Shown piece by piece: positions 56,390-64,000 of a stretch of 64,000 bases of DNA. Source of the stretch: Acidobacteriota bacterium. GTDB taxonomy: Bacteria; Acidobacteriota; Vicinamibacteria; Vicinamibacterales; CAVVIG01. Each line of letters opens with the position of its first letter. Positions within the stretch are counted from its first letter, which is position 1. The translations under genes and the position numbers were made by a program. Location: the NCBI GenBank assembly GCA_018268955.1, contig JAFDVO010000047.1, forward strand, positions 48,757 to 112,756, given 5' to 3'. Under the pieces are notes generated by a model that saw only the letters and a program-made list of their open reading frames with translations, searched no databases and was not told the DNA's origin.

Positions 56390-56545
56390 GAGACCTCCAC
56401 ACTACCGTGCGCGAAGCCGCCAACCTGCATAGCCGGCGGGCGCACGACGGCAACCCTTCTATTGGTGAGAAGACGCCGCGCTGCTCAGCAGTCGGCGTCG
56501 TCCACATCGCATTGGAATGACTGACAATACCACCGGCGACCGACC

Positions 56546-57304
56546 TCAGAACTTGAGCCGAAGCCCGCCGTTCACCTGCACACCGCCAACCTTGATGTCG
56601 TGCGGACCGCCGTAGTCGGTAATCTGCGCAGTCCCGCGGCTGACGCGCACCGACGCGCCGAGGCCGAACACACGGTTGAAGAACACGCCGACGTCGCCAC
56701 CGGCGTGCAGCCCCCACGCGGTCCCGGTCACCTTCGACGTCGTGTACGAGGTGATGTCCACGGCGTTACCGCGCCCGAACACCTGATAGACCTGGCTGTA
56801 CTTGAGGTTGTCCACCACCTCCTGCTCGGCCCTGAAATAACTGGGCCCACCGAACACGCGCACGCGCACACGTGGGGTCTCCGCCGCCACAAACATGGCG
56901 TGCAGGTGCCACGCCCCCTCCGTCCGCGTCAGCGCCGCATCCGTCGTCGTCGCGTCAGTCGCTGACGCGTTGAAGTAGAGCGGGTGCGGCACGGAGATGG
57001 CCAGCCCCGCGATGTCCTCGTGCGCCGTCCCCGCCAGGCTCACGCCAAAGCCCACGCGCGCCGAAAACATGTAGCCGCCGCCGACGTCGAACGCCCCGCC
57101 CCGCGGCACGCCGTACGCGACCGATCCGCCGCCGGATTCCTGCGAGATGGTGACGACGCGTGTCGACGAGAAGCTCTTCTCCGCCGCGCTCGCGACGCCG
57201 AAGTTCACGTCCACCCACCCCTTCTCGTAGTCCTGCGCAAACCCGGTCGACCCGCCAGCCACGAGCGCCAGCACCACTCCCCCAACAACAGTCCTGATGT
57301 TCAC
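56546..57304 (-). CDS. outer-membrane beta-barrel protein
   Basis: 252 residues from GTG 57304, with GAGGAG six bases upstream. Signal peptide ending TGFAQ. The rest alternates short strands and loops (GWVDVNFGVASAAEK, GGGYMFSARVGFGVSLAG, GLHAGGDVGVFFNR) and ends VNGGLRLKF with a C-terminal Phe, as in outer-membrane barrels of 8-10 strands. Similar to OmpW/OprF-like small barrels; ligand unknown. Confidence 0.8.
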   Translation of the reverse strand: MNIRTVVGGVVLALVAGGSTGFAQDYEKGWVDVNFGVASAAEKSFSSTRVVTISQESGGGSVAYGVPRGGAFDVGGGYMFSARVGFGVSLAGTAHEDIAGLAISVPHPLYFNASATDATTTDAALTRTEGAWHLHAMFVAAETPRVRVRVFGGPSYFRAEQEVVDNLKYSQVYQVFGRGNAVDITSYTTSKVTGTAWGLHAGGDVGVFFNRVFGLGASVRVSRGTAQITDYGGPHDIKVGGVQVNGGLRLKF

Positions 57305-57407
57305 GATCGGCTCCTCTGCGAGATGTCCACGCGCGCATCGCGTTGACGGTCCGCAATGTAGAGGCGCGAGATTGCGGCGATGTTGCGGAGGGGCTAAAGG
57401 TTCGCAA

Positions 57408-57610
57408 TGCAGGCTTCCGGCTTCCGGCTTCGGGCTTCGGGGTGGGTCGGGTTCAGGCGCACGACGGACATCGGCTATTGACCATGGGCGAATAAGGAAC
57501 GCTCTGGGCTATGGGCTATCGGCGTTGGGCGGATCACGCGGTCACGCTGCGATTGAGTCCTCCTGGACCACGCTGCGGCATGGTCGGGCACGGTGAAGCG
57601 TGCCCGCTAC
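57408..57610 (+). repeat. composite repeat (A-B-C-D), copy 1
   Basis: A: TTCCGGC/TTCGGGC heptamers 57408-57437. B: GGGTCGGGTTCAGGCGCAC. C: GCTATGG/GCTATCG/GCGTTGG heptamers about 57505-57530. D: a conserved block from GGATCACGCGGTCACGCTGC (57531) to the hairpin GGGCACG-GTGAAG-CGTGCCC and GCTAC (57610). Confidence 0.85.
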
Positions 57611-57719
57611 GATCATCAGTGCGTCAGTCCCGCCCGCCTCCCTGCCAGGCGTGCCCGCCACGACTCATGCTCGCCCAGTGCACACGCGGCCTTGGTGAGA
57701 GGCGCGCGGGATAGGCGCG

Positions 57720-58568
57720 TCATGACGCCTGCGGACGGACCGTGTCGCGGTCGTCGCAGTCCAGGCGATAGCCGACGTGCTTCACGGCGACGAGGCGCGA
57801 CGCGAGGGACGGGAGCTTCCGCCTCAGGCGCGAGACGTGGACGTCGATCGTCCTGTCGTCGCCGGTGTAGTGATAGCCCCACACCTCGGTGAGCAGCTGC
57901 GTGCGGGTGACGATGCGGCCGGGGCGGGTGAGGAGGTAGCGAAGGACCATCACCTCGCGGCTGGTGAGCGACACGGCACGGCCGCCCTCAGTGGCAGTGA
58001 GGCCTTCGAGGTCGAAGTCCATGTCGCCAACCGTGATGACTTTCTTCGGGTCGCCTGCGCGACGCTCGTGCTCCGGGAGGACGCGGTGCAGCAGCGCGTG
58101 CACCTCGTACATCAGTGCCGCCAGCCGCTGCGGCGTCGGCGCGCCCTCGTCACCGCCAACGGCGATCGTGCCCGGGATGGCATTCGGCGCAGCGTTCCCC
58201 ACTCGTCGCACCATCCCTTCGACGGCGACGATGCGGCGGGAGCGGATGACGGGAACGGTGCGGACCTGCACGCCCAGCAGGCCGGCGCCGCGCTGCAGGT
58301 GCAGGTGCAGGGTGGCAGAAAGGCTGCGGCGCGACCGCAGGATCTGGCGAACGAGGCGACGGTCGTCGCGCTGGATGAGGGTGAGGCAGAGCGACGGGTC
58401 GCCGACGAAGGCCTGCGGCGAATGGCCGGTCAGCGCCTCGACCGACGGGCTGAGATACATGAAGCCGCGCATCGGGTCCAGGCTGTAACGGAAATAGACC
58501 TCCTCGGCGGCGTCGAGAAGGTTGCGAAACCAAGGAGTGTCAGGAGCGCTGCTGGTCGCGGTCGACAT
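57720..58568 (-). CDS. one-component regulator: PAS sensor plus OmpR-type winged helix
   Basis: 282 residues from ATG 58568. Residues about 12-135 form a PAS-like domain (VYFRYSLDPMRGFMYLSPSV; VEALTGHSP). Residues about 190-278 form a Trans_reg_C winged helix (LTSREVMVLRYLLTRPGRIV; RTIDVHVSRLRRKL). There is no receiver domain, so it is not a classical response regulator. The PAS part may sense a ligand or redox state directly. TACGCT ends 7 nt before the ATG (58576-58581), so the mRNA is probably leaderless. Confidence 0.85.
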   Translation of the reverse strand: MSTATSSAPDTPWFRNLLDAAEEVYFRYSLDPMRGFMYLSPSVEALTGHSPQAFVGDPSLCLTLIQRDDRRLVRQILRSRRSLSATLHLHLQRGAGLLGVQVRTVPVIRSRRIVAVEGMVRRVGNAAPNAIPGTIAVGGDEGAPTPQRLAALMYEVHALLHRVLPEHERRAGDPKKVITVGDMDFDLEGLTATEGGRAVSLTSREVMVLRYLLTRPGRIVTRTQLLTEVWGYHYTGDDRTIDVHVSRLRRKLPSLASRLVAVKHVGYRLDCDDRDTVRPQAS

Positions 58569-58654
58569 GCTCACGAGCGTAGGGCGGGAGCATGACAGGA
58601 CGGGTCATACGGTGTTTCTTCGCTTGGATTGTGCGCGAAGAAAGAGAGGGTATG

Positions 58655-58898
58655 GGCTCTGGGCTTCGGGCTCCAGGCTCCGGGCCGGGTCGGCTTCGGG
58701 CACAGAAAGAGACGGCGATAGGCTATGGGCTATCGGCTATCGGCTATCGGCTATCGGCTATCGGCTATCGGCGTTGGGCTATCGGCGTTGGGCTATCGGC
58801 GTTGGGCGGATCACGCGGTCACGCTGCGATTGGGCCCTCCTGCACCACGCTGCGGCATGGTCGGGCATGGTCGGGCACGCTCAATCGTGCCCGCTACG
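58655..58898 (+). repeat. composite repeat (A-B-C-D), copy 2
   Basis: A: CTCTGGG/CTTCGGG/CTCCAGG units. B: GGGTCGGCTTCGGGCACAG. C: six CGGCTAT units, then CGGCGTT/GGGCTAT. D from about 58806, with a duplicated ATGGTCGGGC, ending GGGCACG-CTCAAT-CGTGCCC and GCTAC. Confidence 0.85.
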
Positions 58899-59025
58899 TC
58901 CTACCACCGCCGGCGCTGACGCTTACAGCGCTGTGCGGCCGGGGCCCACGCGCACGCGCAGGAAATTCGTGCGGCGGCCGGGCGGCAGCGCCTGCCAACG
59001 ACGAATCATCTCTACGAGCGCGCGC

Positions 59026-59523
59026 TCACTTTCCCTGCGAACGGCGGCGAGCCGGGCTCGACGGCTGGGTCGCTTCTTCAAGGGCCTTCTCCAGAATCGG
59101 CAGCACTGCGATGTCGCTCGGTCGGCGCGCAGCTCGCTTGCTTTTGATGATGTCCGCCAGCGCGGCTACATGGAGGGTTTCGCCGCCGACATCGATTGCA
59201 CTCGCTCGCGCACGCAGGCCCGCGACCGATCGCACGCCGTGAATCGTCGCCATGAAATCCAGCTGCAGCCCGTCGGCGTCGCGCACAACGCGGAACAGAT
59301 CGGAGACGGGATAGTAGGGCCGCATCACGGTTGCATGGAGGGCGTCGGCCAACTTCTTGAGCTTCGCAACATTGCCGGGCGTCTTCCTGAACAGGAAGTC
59401 GAAATCCACCGTCGTCACGGGCGCGCCCTGCAGTGCTGCCGCCGCGTTGCCGATGAGGACGGCCTCCAGGCGCACGGCGTTCAGGTGTCGCGCCACTTCG
59501 GCCAGGAACGGAGCCGCGTCCAT
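59026..59523 (-). CDS. nucleotidyltransferase-fold protein (AbiEii/MenT-like)
   Basis: 165 residues from ATG 59523. Core LIGNAAAALQGAPVTTVDFD with the DxD metal pair in TVDFDFLF; LQLDFMATIHG supplies a third acidic position. ALADIIKSKRAARRPSDIAV is the helix common to small nucleotidyltransferase-fold proteins of toxin-antitoxin or repair type. No antitoxin or HEPN partner is adjacent. TATACT ends 8 nt before the start codon (59532-59537), indicating a leaderless transcript. Confidence 0.8.
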   Translation of the reverse strand: MDAAPFLAEVARHLNAVRLEAVLIGNAAAALQGAPVTTVDFDFLFRKTPGNVAKLKKLADALHATVMRPYYPVSDLFRVVRDADGLQLDFMATIHGVRSVAGLRARASAIDVGGETLHVAALADIIKSKRAARRPSDIAVLPILEKALEEATQPSSPARRRSQGK

Positions 59524-59562
59524 GCTCGGCCAGTATAGCCGTCTCGATGGACCGACCACGGA

Positions 59563-59764
59563 GGCTCTGGGCTTCGGGCTCCAGGCTTCGGGGTGGGTCG
59601 GCTTCACGCACAGAAAGACACGGCAGCAATAGGCTTCGGGCGCTGGGCTCTGGGCTATGGGCGTTGGGCGTTGGGCGTTGGGCGGATCACGCGGTCACGC
59701 TGCGATTGGGCCCTCCTGCACCACGCTGCGGCATGGTCGGGCCCGCTCAAGCGTGCCCGCTACG
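59563..59764 (+). repeat. composite repeat (A-B-C-D), copy 3
   Basis: A: CTCTGGG/CTTCGGG/CTCCAGG. B: GGGTCGGCTTCACGCACAG, then AAAGACACGGC. C: GGGCTAT/GGGCGTT x3. D from 59681; the hairpin has shortened to GGGCCCG-CTCAAG-CGTGCCC, followed by GCTAC. It ends 55 bp before the DUF4389 start. Confidence 0.85.
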
Positions 59765-59818
59765 ACCGGTACGCGTATCATCTCGGCAGCCCGCGTCCAC
59801 GTCGAGCCGGAGGATCTC

Positions 59819-60460
59819 ATGACCACCGCACCGGACCCCTACGCCGCACGGCTGCAGATCGACTACTCCGAACGGCTCGATCGGCTCAGCACCGCCTTCC
59901 GCCTGATCATGATCATCCCGATCGCGATCGTCCTCGGACTGCTGACCGGGTCCGGCACGTCGCAGACGGTCACGGAAACGGGGCGGGCGGTGAGGTCCTC
60001 GGGCGGTGGAATCGTCGCGGGCCTTGCCGTCGCCACGGCGCTGATGATCGTGGTGCGGCAACGCTATCCGCGCTGGTGGTTCGACTTCGCCCTCGAACTC
60101 ACCCGCTTCAGCGCGCGTGTCGGCGCCTACGCCCTGCTGCTGACCGACCGGTATCCGTCAACGGTCGACGAACAGTCGGTCCACCTCGACATCGATTATC
60201 CCGACGTCACGCGCGACCTCACCAGCTGGATGCCGCTCGTGAAGTGGTTCCTCGCCATCCCCCACTACATCGTCCTCGCGCTCCTCGCGGTCGGCGTAGT
60301 GCTTGCCGTGATCGTTGCCTGGTTCGCGATCCTCGTCACCGGCCGCTACCCCCGAGCGCTCTTCGACTACGTGTTGGGCGTGAGCCGATGGGCGCTGCGC
60401 GTGCAGGCGTACATGCTGCTGCTGGTCACGGACCGGTATCCGCCGTTCAGCCTGCAGTGA
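59819..60460 (+). CDS. DUF4389 membrane protein (two copies of the domain)
   Basis: 213 residues; GGAGG before ATG. Each half has the DUF4389 pattern: an amphipathic lead (SERLDRLSTAFRLIMIIPIA; MPLVKWFLAIPHYIVLALLA), a membrane helix, and the closing box VGAYALLLTDRYPS or VQAYMLLLVTDRYPPF. Four membrane helices in total. Function unknown. It sits directly after repeat copy 3. Confidence 0.85.
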   Translation: MTTAPDPYAARLQIDYSERLDRLSTAFRLIMIIPIAIVLGLLTGSGTSQTVTETGRAVRSSGGGIVAGLAVATALMIVVRQRYPRWWFDFALELTRFSARVGAYALLLTDRYPSTVDEQSVHLDIDYPDVTRDLTSWMPLVKWFLAIPHYIVLALLAVGVVLAVIVAWFAILVTGRYPRALFDYVLGVSRWALRVQAYMLLLVTDRYPPFSLQ

Positions 60461-60476
60461 CGAGCCTGGAGGCCCC

Positions 60477-60582
60477 AGGCGCCGGGCCAATCGCGCTGTC
60501 ACGCTGCCGCGAATTCCGGGCCGGAAGCCGACAAGGCCCGGAGCCCTGAGCCCGAAGCCCGGAGCCCGAAGCGGGATTGCGC
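60477..60582 (-). repeat. partial composite repeat, inverted orientation
   Basis: Inverted CCCGGAGCCCTGAGCCCGAAG heptamers with AGCCGACAAGGCC (complement of the B core). The D block is reduced to TCGCGCTGTCACGCTGC near 60488. Confidence 0.65.
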
Positions 60583-60602
60583 CGCGTAGTCAGCGCGCCC
60601 GT

Positions 60603-61118
60603 CTAAGACCCGAGCGACGCGCCCAGGGCGAGCGCGCACCTGTCGCAGATGCCGTGCGACACGAGCGTCGCCTGCCTGCCCTGCAGCGCCAGCTCCCACT
60701 GCGCGAAGTCCGCGTCGCCCCACGCCTCGCCAGCCCAGATGCTCTGGCACCAGCTGCACACGGTGAGCTGCGGCGGCGGGAGCAGGGCCGTGGGCTGCTG
60801 CGGCTCGGTGAGCAGCTCGAGGCTCGTGAAGCTGACGCTCCCCTGCGCCCCAGGGCTCATCGTCATCAGCAGCGAGCGCGTGAGGCCGGGGCCGTCACAG
60901 CGGAACGGAAAGGTCACGGTGGATCCGCGGCGCACGCGTTCGAGCAGTTGACGATAGACCGCACAAACGCTGTCGCCTTCGATGAAGTCCCAGAGCGGTC
61001 GTCCCAGCACCGAGTCCGCGAGGTAGGGAGCCCCGTTGTCGCGTGCGAAGGCGCTCCAATCGCCGTCGACCGCACTGAGTCGGTCCGCGTCGTCGATGTC
61101 GTAGGTGATTCTCGTCAT
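60603..61118 (-). CDS. PAS-like sensory protein with C-terminal CxxC pairs
   Basis: 171 residues from ATG 61118. A PAS-like first half (DGDWSAFARDNGAPYLADSV, LGRPLWDFIEG; VTFPFRCDG). The C-terminus has CSWCQSIW and CDRC, four Cys suited to zinc or another metal. The same two-part arrangement is known from uncharacterised PAS proteins in soil bacteria. No output domain; it may act through a protein partner. Confidence 0.7.
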   Translation of the reverse strand: MTRITYDIDDADRLSAVDGDWSAFARDNGAPYLADSVLGRPLWDFIEGDSVCAVYRQLLERVRRGSTVTFPFRCDGPGLTRSLLMTMSPGAQGSVSFTSLELLTEPQQPTALLPPPQLTVCSWCQSIWAGEAWGDADFAQWELALQGRQATLVSHGICDRCALALGASLGS

Positions 61119-61246
61119 GTCAGGACCCGACGCGAACAGACGAGCGGGCGCGGGCGTGGAGACGATCATAGCCCTTCAGACGGTCGCCGAACGTCCCGGG
61201 CGGCGAGGATACGGCCGAGGCACGTGGGCTTGCATAGCTCGCAGCC

Positions 61247-62575
61247 GTGCCACATGCCGAAGCTGCGCTCCCGCCGACCGAGACCCCATCGCCCGTCCCG
61301 ACGCCGGCGTCCGCCGCGGATGCCGCGCCGCCACCGCGCACAGGACTGCTTCGCGTCCTCGGCCTCGGCCTGATCACCGGCGCGTCAGACGACGACCCGT
61401 CGGCCATCGGCACGTATGCGGCCGTCGGCGCGCGGTTCGGGACGTCGATGCTCTGGGCCGCGCCGATCATGTTCCCGATGATGGTGACGGTGGTCTACCT
61501 CTCCTCGAAGCTCGGCCAGGTGGCGGGCAAGGGGCTCTTCGAGGTGATCGCCGATCGCTATCCGCCGATCATCCTGCGGCTCGCGCTCATTGGCGTCCTG
61601 ATCGGCAATGTGTTCGAGGCGGGCGCGGACATCGGCGGCATGGCGGCCGCGCTTGGCCTGCTCGCACCAATTCCCGCGGCATGGATCCTCTTGCCGCTCA
61701 CCATCGGTCTCGTCGCCCTGCAGGTGTGGGGCTCCTACGCCCTGATCCGCAAGGTGTTCCAGTGGCTCGCGCTCGCGCTGCTCGCCTATGTGCCTGCCGC
61801 GCTGCTCTCACGCCCGGACCCGATGGCGATCCTCCGCGGCCTGGTGCCGACCGTCGAGTGGAGCCGCGAATTCCTCTCGCTCTTCGTCGCCATCATCGGG
61901 ACGACGCTGTCGGCGTATCTGTATACGTGGCAGTCGAACGTCGAGGTCGAGGAGGAAATCGAACGCGGACGGGTGCACCTCTGGCAGCGGCGTGGCGCAT
62001 CGAGGCAGGAGCTGGCGCACTCACGGCGCGACATCATGAGCGGGATGCTCTTCGCGAACATGGTGATGTTCTTCGTCATCCTCTCGACCGCCGCGCTGCA
62101 CAACGCGGGCAAGACCGACATCGAGACCGCCGCCGACGCCGCCTCCGCGCTCCGTCCCTTCGCGGGACGCGCGGCTGAACTCCTCTTCGCCACCGGCATC
62201 GTCGCCGTCGGGTGCCTGGCTGTGCCGGTGATGACGACCGGTGCGGCGTACGACCTGTGCCAGACGGTCGGCTGGGAGCACGGCCTCTACAAGAAGCCGC
62301 ACGAGGCGAAGCGTTTCTACGCCGTGATTGCGGCGTTCACCGCCGTCGCAACCGGCCTGAACCTGCTCGGCTTCAACCCGATGAAGGCGCTTGTGTGGGC
62401 CGGCATCGTCCAGGGGTTCTCCACGCCGCCGCTGCTCATCATGATGATGCTGCTCACCAACGACCACCGCGTGATGCAGAACCGCGTGAACACGCCCTTC
62501 CTGAACGTCATGGGTTGGACGACGACAGGTATCGCACTCGCGGCGACCGTGGCGCTCTTGGTGACTTCGCTGTAA
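61247..62575 (+). CDS. Nramp-related divalent-metal transporter
   Basis: 442 residues from GTG 61247, about 11 membrane helices. TM1 carries TGASDDDPSAIGTY (D50-P51-S52) where canonical Nramp has DPGN; TM6 has AVPVMTTGAAYD in place of the MPH motif. These changes occur in Nramp-related transporters of altered metal selectivity (for example Mg2+-type NRMT). The N-terminal 30 residues are Pro/Ala-rich and disordered. No metal regulator adjacent. Substrate not assigned. Confidence 0.85.
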   Translation: MPHAEAALPPTETPSPVPTPASAADAAPPPRTGLLRVLGLGLITGASDDDPSAIGTYAAVGARFGTSMLWAAPIMFPMMVTVVYLSSKLGQVAGKGLFEVIADRYPPIILRLALIGVLIGNVFEAGADIGGMAAALGLLAPIPAAWILLPLTIGLVALQVWGSYALIRKVFQWLALALLAYVPAALLSRPDPMAILRGLVPTVEWSREFLSLFVAIIGTTLSAYLYTWQSNVEVEEEIERGRVHLWQRRGASRQELAHSRRDIMSGMLFANMVMFFVILSTAALHNAGKTDIETAADAASALRPFAGRAAELLFATGIVAVGCLAVPVMTTGAAYDLCQTVGWEHGLYKKPHEAKRFYAVIAAFTAVATGLNLLGFNPMKALVWAGIVQGFSTPPLLIMMMLLTNDHRVMQNRVNTPFLNVMGWTTTGIALAATVALLVTSL

Positions 62576-62630
62576 CCTCCAACCTCTAACCTCCAACCTC
62601 CATCCCTGACCTCCAACCTCCAACCTCCGC
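62575..62630. repeat. CCAACCT heptamer array
   Basis: About eight units (CCAACCT, CTAACCT, CCATCCC) between the transporter stop and the M24 peptidase promoter. Confidence 0.9.
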
Positions 62631-62635
62631 CGTAT

Positions 62636-62641
62636 TAACAT
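62636..62641 (+). promoter_or_regulatory. -10 hexamer TAACAT, leaderless start of the M24 peptidase gene
   Basis: TAACAT (or the overlapping TATTAA at 62633) lies 6 nt before ATG 62648. Confidence 0.5.
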
Positions 62642-62647
62642 CCCGCC

Positions 62648-63946
62648 ATGCTGACTCGACGACAACTGCTGCGCGGCGGCGGACTGATGGCGCTCGCGAG
62701 TGCGGCGACGCACGCCGACGCGGAGGCTCAGACCACGACGGGTGATCGACTGCCTCCGTCCATTGCGGCGCTCACGTCGATGCGGCACCTCGCGACGCCG
62801 ATCACGAACGAGGAGCGGATCGCGCGCCTCGAGAAGGCGCGGCGGTTGATGGCCGGTGTGAAGCTCGACGCAGTGTTGCTGACCGGCGGCACGTCGCTCA
62901 CCTACTTCACCGGCCTGCGCTGGGGCACGAGCGAGCGGCTCATGGCGCTGGTGCTCCCGGTGCGCGGCGAGCCGTTCGTCGTCTGTCCCGCCTTCGAAGT
63001 GGACCGCCTCAGCGAGCAGTTGCCGCAGTCGCCACTTCGCCATGTCGACATCCGCGCATGGCAGGAGAACGAGAGCCCGTATCAGCGCGTCGGCCAGGCA
63101 CTGCGCGAGCGCGGCATCGCCTCGGGCCGCCTCGGCATCGAGGAGACGGTGCGGTTCGTCTTCGCCGACGGCATCGCGAAGGCGAACCCATCGCTCACGC
63201 TGACGAGCGCCACGCCCGTGACGGCCAGCTGCCGGATGATCAAGGACGCGCACGAGATCGAGCTGCTGCGGGTCGCCTGCCGTGCGACGCTCGCCTGCTA
63301 CGGGGCGCTGTTCGGCGCGCTCCAGCCGGGCATGACCGAGGCCACCGCACGGTCGCTCGTCGCGGCCGGCTACGACCGGCTCGGGTTTCGCGGAAGCGTC
63401 AGCGTGCAGGTGGACAAGTACACCGCGCTCCCGCACGGCTCTGCCGAACCGCAGACGCTGCACACGGACTCGATCGTGATGGTGGACGATGGGTGCGTGG
63501 CGGAGGGTTATCAGTCGGACCTGACGCGCACGTTCGTCCTCGGCACGGCTACGGACAAGATGAAGCGCGTGTTCGACATCGTGTCCGCCGCCCAGCGCGC
63601 CGCGCTCGCCGCCGCGCGTCCGGGCGTGACGCTCGCGTCGGTGGACGCCGCCGCACGCAAGGTGATCGTCGATGCCGGCTTCGGTCCCGGCTTCACGTTC
63701 TTCACGCACCGCCTGGGTCACGGCCTCGGCATGGACATGCACGAGTGGCCGTACCTGGTCGAGCACAACATGCACGGGTGGGATTCGCCGGTGCTCCAGC
63801 CGGGCATGGTGTTCAGCAACGAGCCGGGCATCTACATCCCCGGGGAGTTCGGCATCCGCCTCGAGGACGACATGGTCATCACCGAGAACGGCGCCGAACT
63901 GCTCACGCCGCCGTCACGCTCAATCGAGCGGCCGTTCGAGGCGTGA
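62648..63946 (+). CDS. Tat-exported M24 peptidase (Xaa-Pro aminopeptidase/prolidase-like)
   Basis: 432 residues. Twin-arginine signal TRRQLLRGGGLMALASAA, cleavage near ADAEA, so it is folded before export to the periplasm. An N-terminal creatinase-like domain is followed by the M24 pita-bread domain. Metal ligands: Asp pair in VDDGCVAEGYQSDLTRTF, His in HRLGHGLGMDMHE, Glu in SNEPGIY and Glu in RLEDDMV. It removes N-terminal residues before proline or splits Xaa-Pro dipeptides. The C-terminus looks complete. Confidence 0.93.
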   Translation: MLTRRQLLRGGGLMALASAATHADAEAQTTTGDRLPPSIAALTSMRHLATPITNEERIARLEKARRLMAGVKLDAVLLTGGTSLTYFTGLRWGTSERLMALVLPVRGEPFVVCPAFEVDRLSEQLPQSPLRHVDIRAWQENESPYQRVGQALRERGIASGRLGIEETVRFVFADGIAKANPSLTLTSATPVTASCRMIKDAHEIELLRVACRATLACYGALFGALQPGMTEATARSLVAAGYDRLGFRGSVSVQVDKYTALPHGSAEPQTLHTDSIVMVDDGCVAEGYQSDLTRTFVLGTATDKMKRVFDIVSAAQRAALAAARPGVTLASVDAAARKVIVDAGFGPGFTFFTHRLGHGLGMDMHEWPYLVEHNMHGWDSPVLQPGMVFSNEPGIYIPGEFGIRLEDDMVITENGAELLTPPSRSIERPFEA

Positions 63947-63968
63947 GGGCGGTCAGCAGAGCCGTAAC

Positions 63969-63994
63969 GCAGGAATGCTGGAATGCAGGAATGC
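63969..63994. repeat. 8-bp array GCAGGAAT / GCTGGAAT
   Basis: At least three units at the right edge of the window; the array may continue beyond it. Confidence 0.75.
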
Positions 63995-64000
63995 ACTACG

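Noticed and set aside
57408..59764. Insertion sequence or transposon
   Set aside because: No transposase frame in or near the copies; they are about 200 bp and non-coding.

Overview
The window is GC-rich chromosomal DNA, densely coding on both strands. No rRNA, phage, transposase or CRISPR array is visible. The gene mix is an Oar-like TonB-dependent receptor, a DUF2934 protein, a one-component PAS/winged-helix regulator, PadR paired with a permease-prefix-like membrane protein, M13 and M24 peptidases, and many small secreted proteins of unknown function. Together with intergenic regions full of degenerate short tandem repeats, this suggests an Acidobacteriota bacterium, perhaps class Vicinamibacteria. 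That assignment is inference; no marker gene settles it.

Layout. 1-6.8 kb: end of a TonB-dependent receptor, an HD-GYP/GGDEF c-di-GMP protein, GrpE overlapping a sulfite-oxidase-like molybdoenzyme. 6.9-14.8 kb: alpha-glucan/trehalose block, GlgX overlapping GlgE, then a TreS-maltokinase fusion. These supply the GlgE route (trehalose to maltose to maltose-1-phosphate to alpha-glucan) plus debranching; no branching enzyme is in view. 14.9-18.4 kb: DUF2934 protein, Ku and a LIG-POL LigD (non-homologous end joining). 18.5-25.1 kb: two tiny disordered proteins, a ClC antiporter, a TPR membrane protein, a membrane protein with a TIR-like C-terminal domain, and two exported unknowns. 25.3-30.0 kb: two tRNA-Arg genes (CCG, TCG) flanking a glycosyltransferase/glycosyltransferase/flippase operon.

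30.1-34.1 kb: M13 peptidase lipoprotein and malic enzyme. 34.4-40.9 kb: FG-GAP-like protein, then a CzcC-CzcB-CzcA-DUF190 heavy-metal efflux operon whose last three junctions are ATGA overlaps. 41.3-44.8 kb: PPK2 kinase, phosphopantetheinyl transferase, a lipoprotein, a HicB-like protein and FurA. 44.9-49.1 kb: KatG (paired with FurA), then PadR with its membrane partner. 49.2-57.3 kb: looser accessory region of secreted or periplasmic unknowns, a ribbon-helix-helix remnant, a strong promoter followed by a foldable leader, a PD-(D/E)XK nuclease and a triple-repeat periplasmic protein. 57.4-64 kb: three copies of a roughly 200 bp composite repeat among a PAS/winged-helix regulator, a nucleotidyltransferase and a DUF4389 protein; then a PAS/zinc-finger-like protein, an Nramp-related transporter and a Tat-exported M24 peptidase.

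Two themes cut across the window. First, most larger intergenic gaps hold degenerate tandem arrays with a period of 7, 8 or 9 bp. Each has its own motif, and several are arranged as inverted arms. One 9-bp array lies in frame inside a glycosyltransferase. Second, many genes lack a Shine-Dalgarno sequence and instead have a TAnnnT-like -10 hexamer 6-10 nt before the start codon, which implies leaderless or near-leaderless transcripts. In ligD and ppk2 that hexamer is the last unit of a repeat array. Other genes (katG, ku and several exported proteins) have ordinary GGAGG-type ribosome sites.
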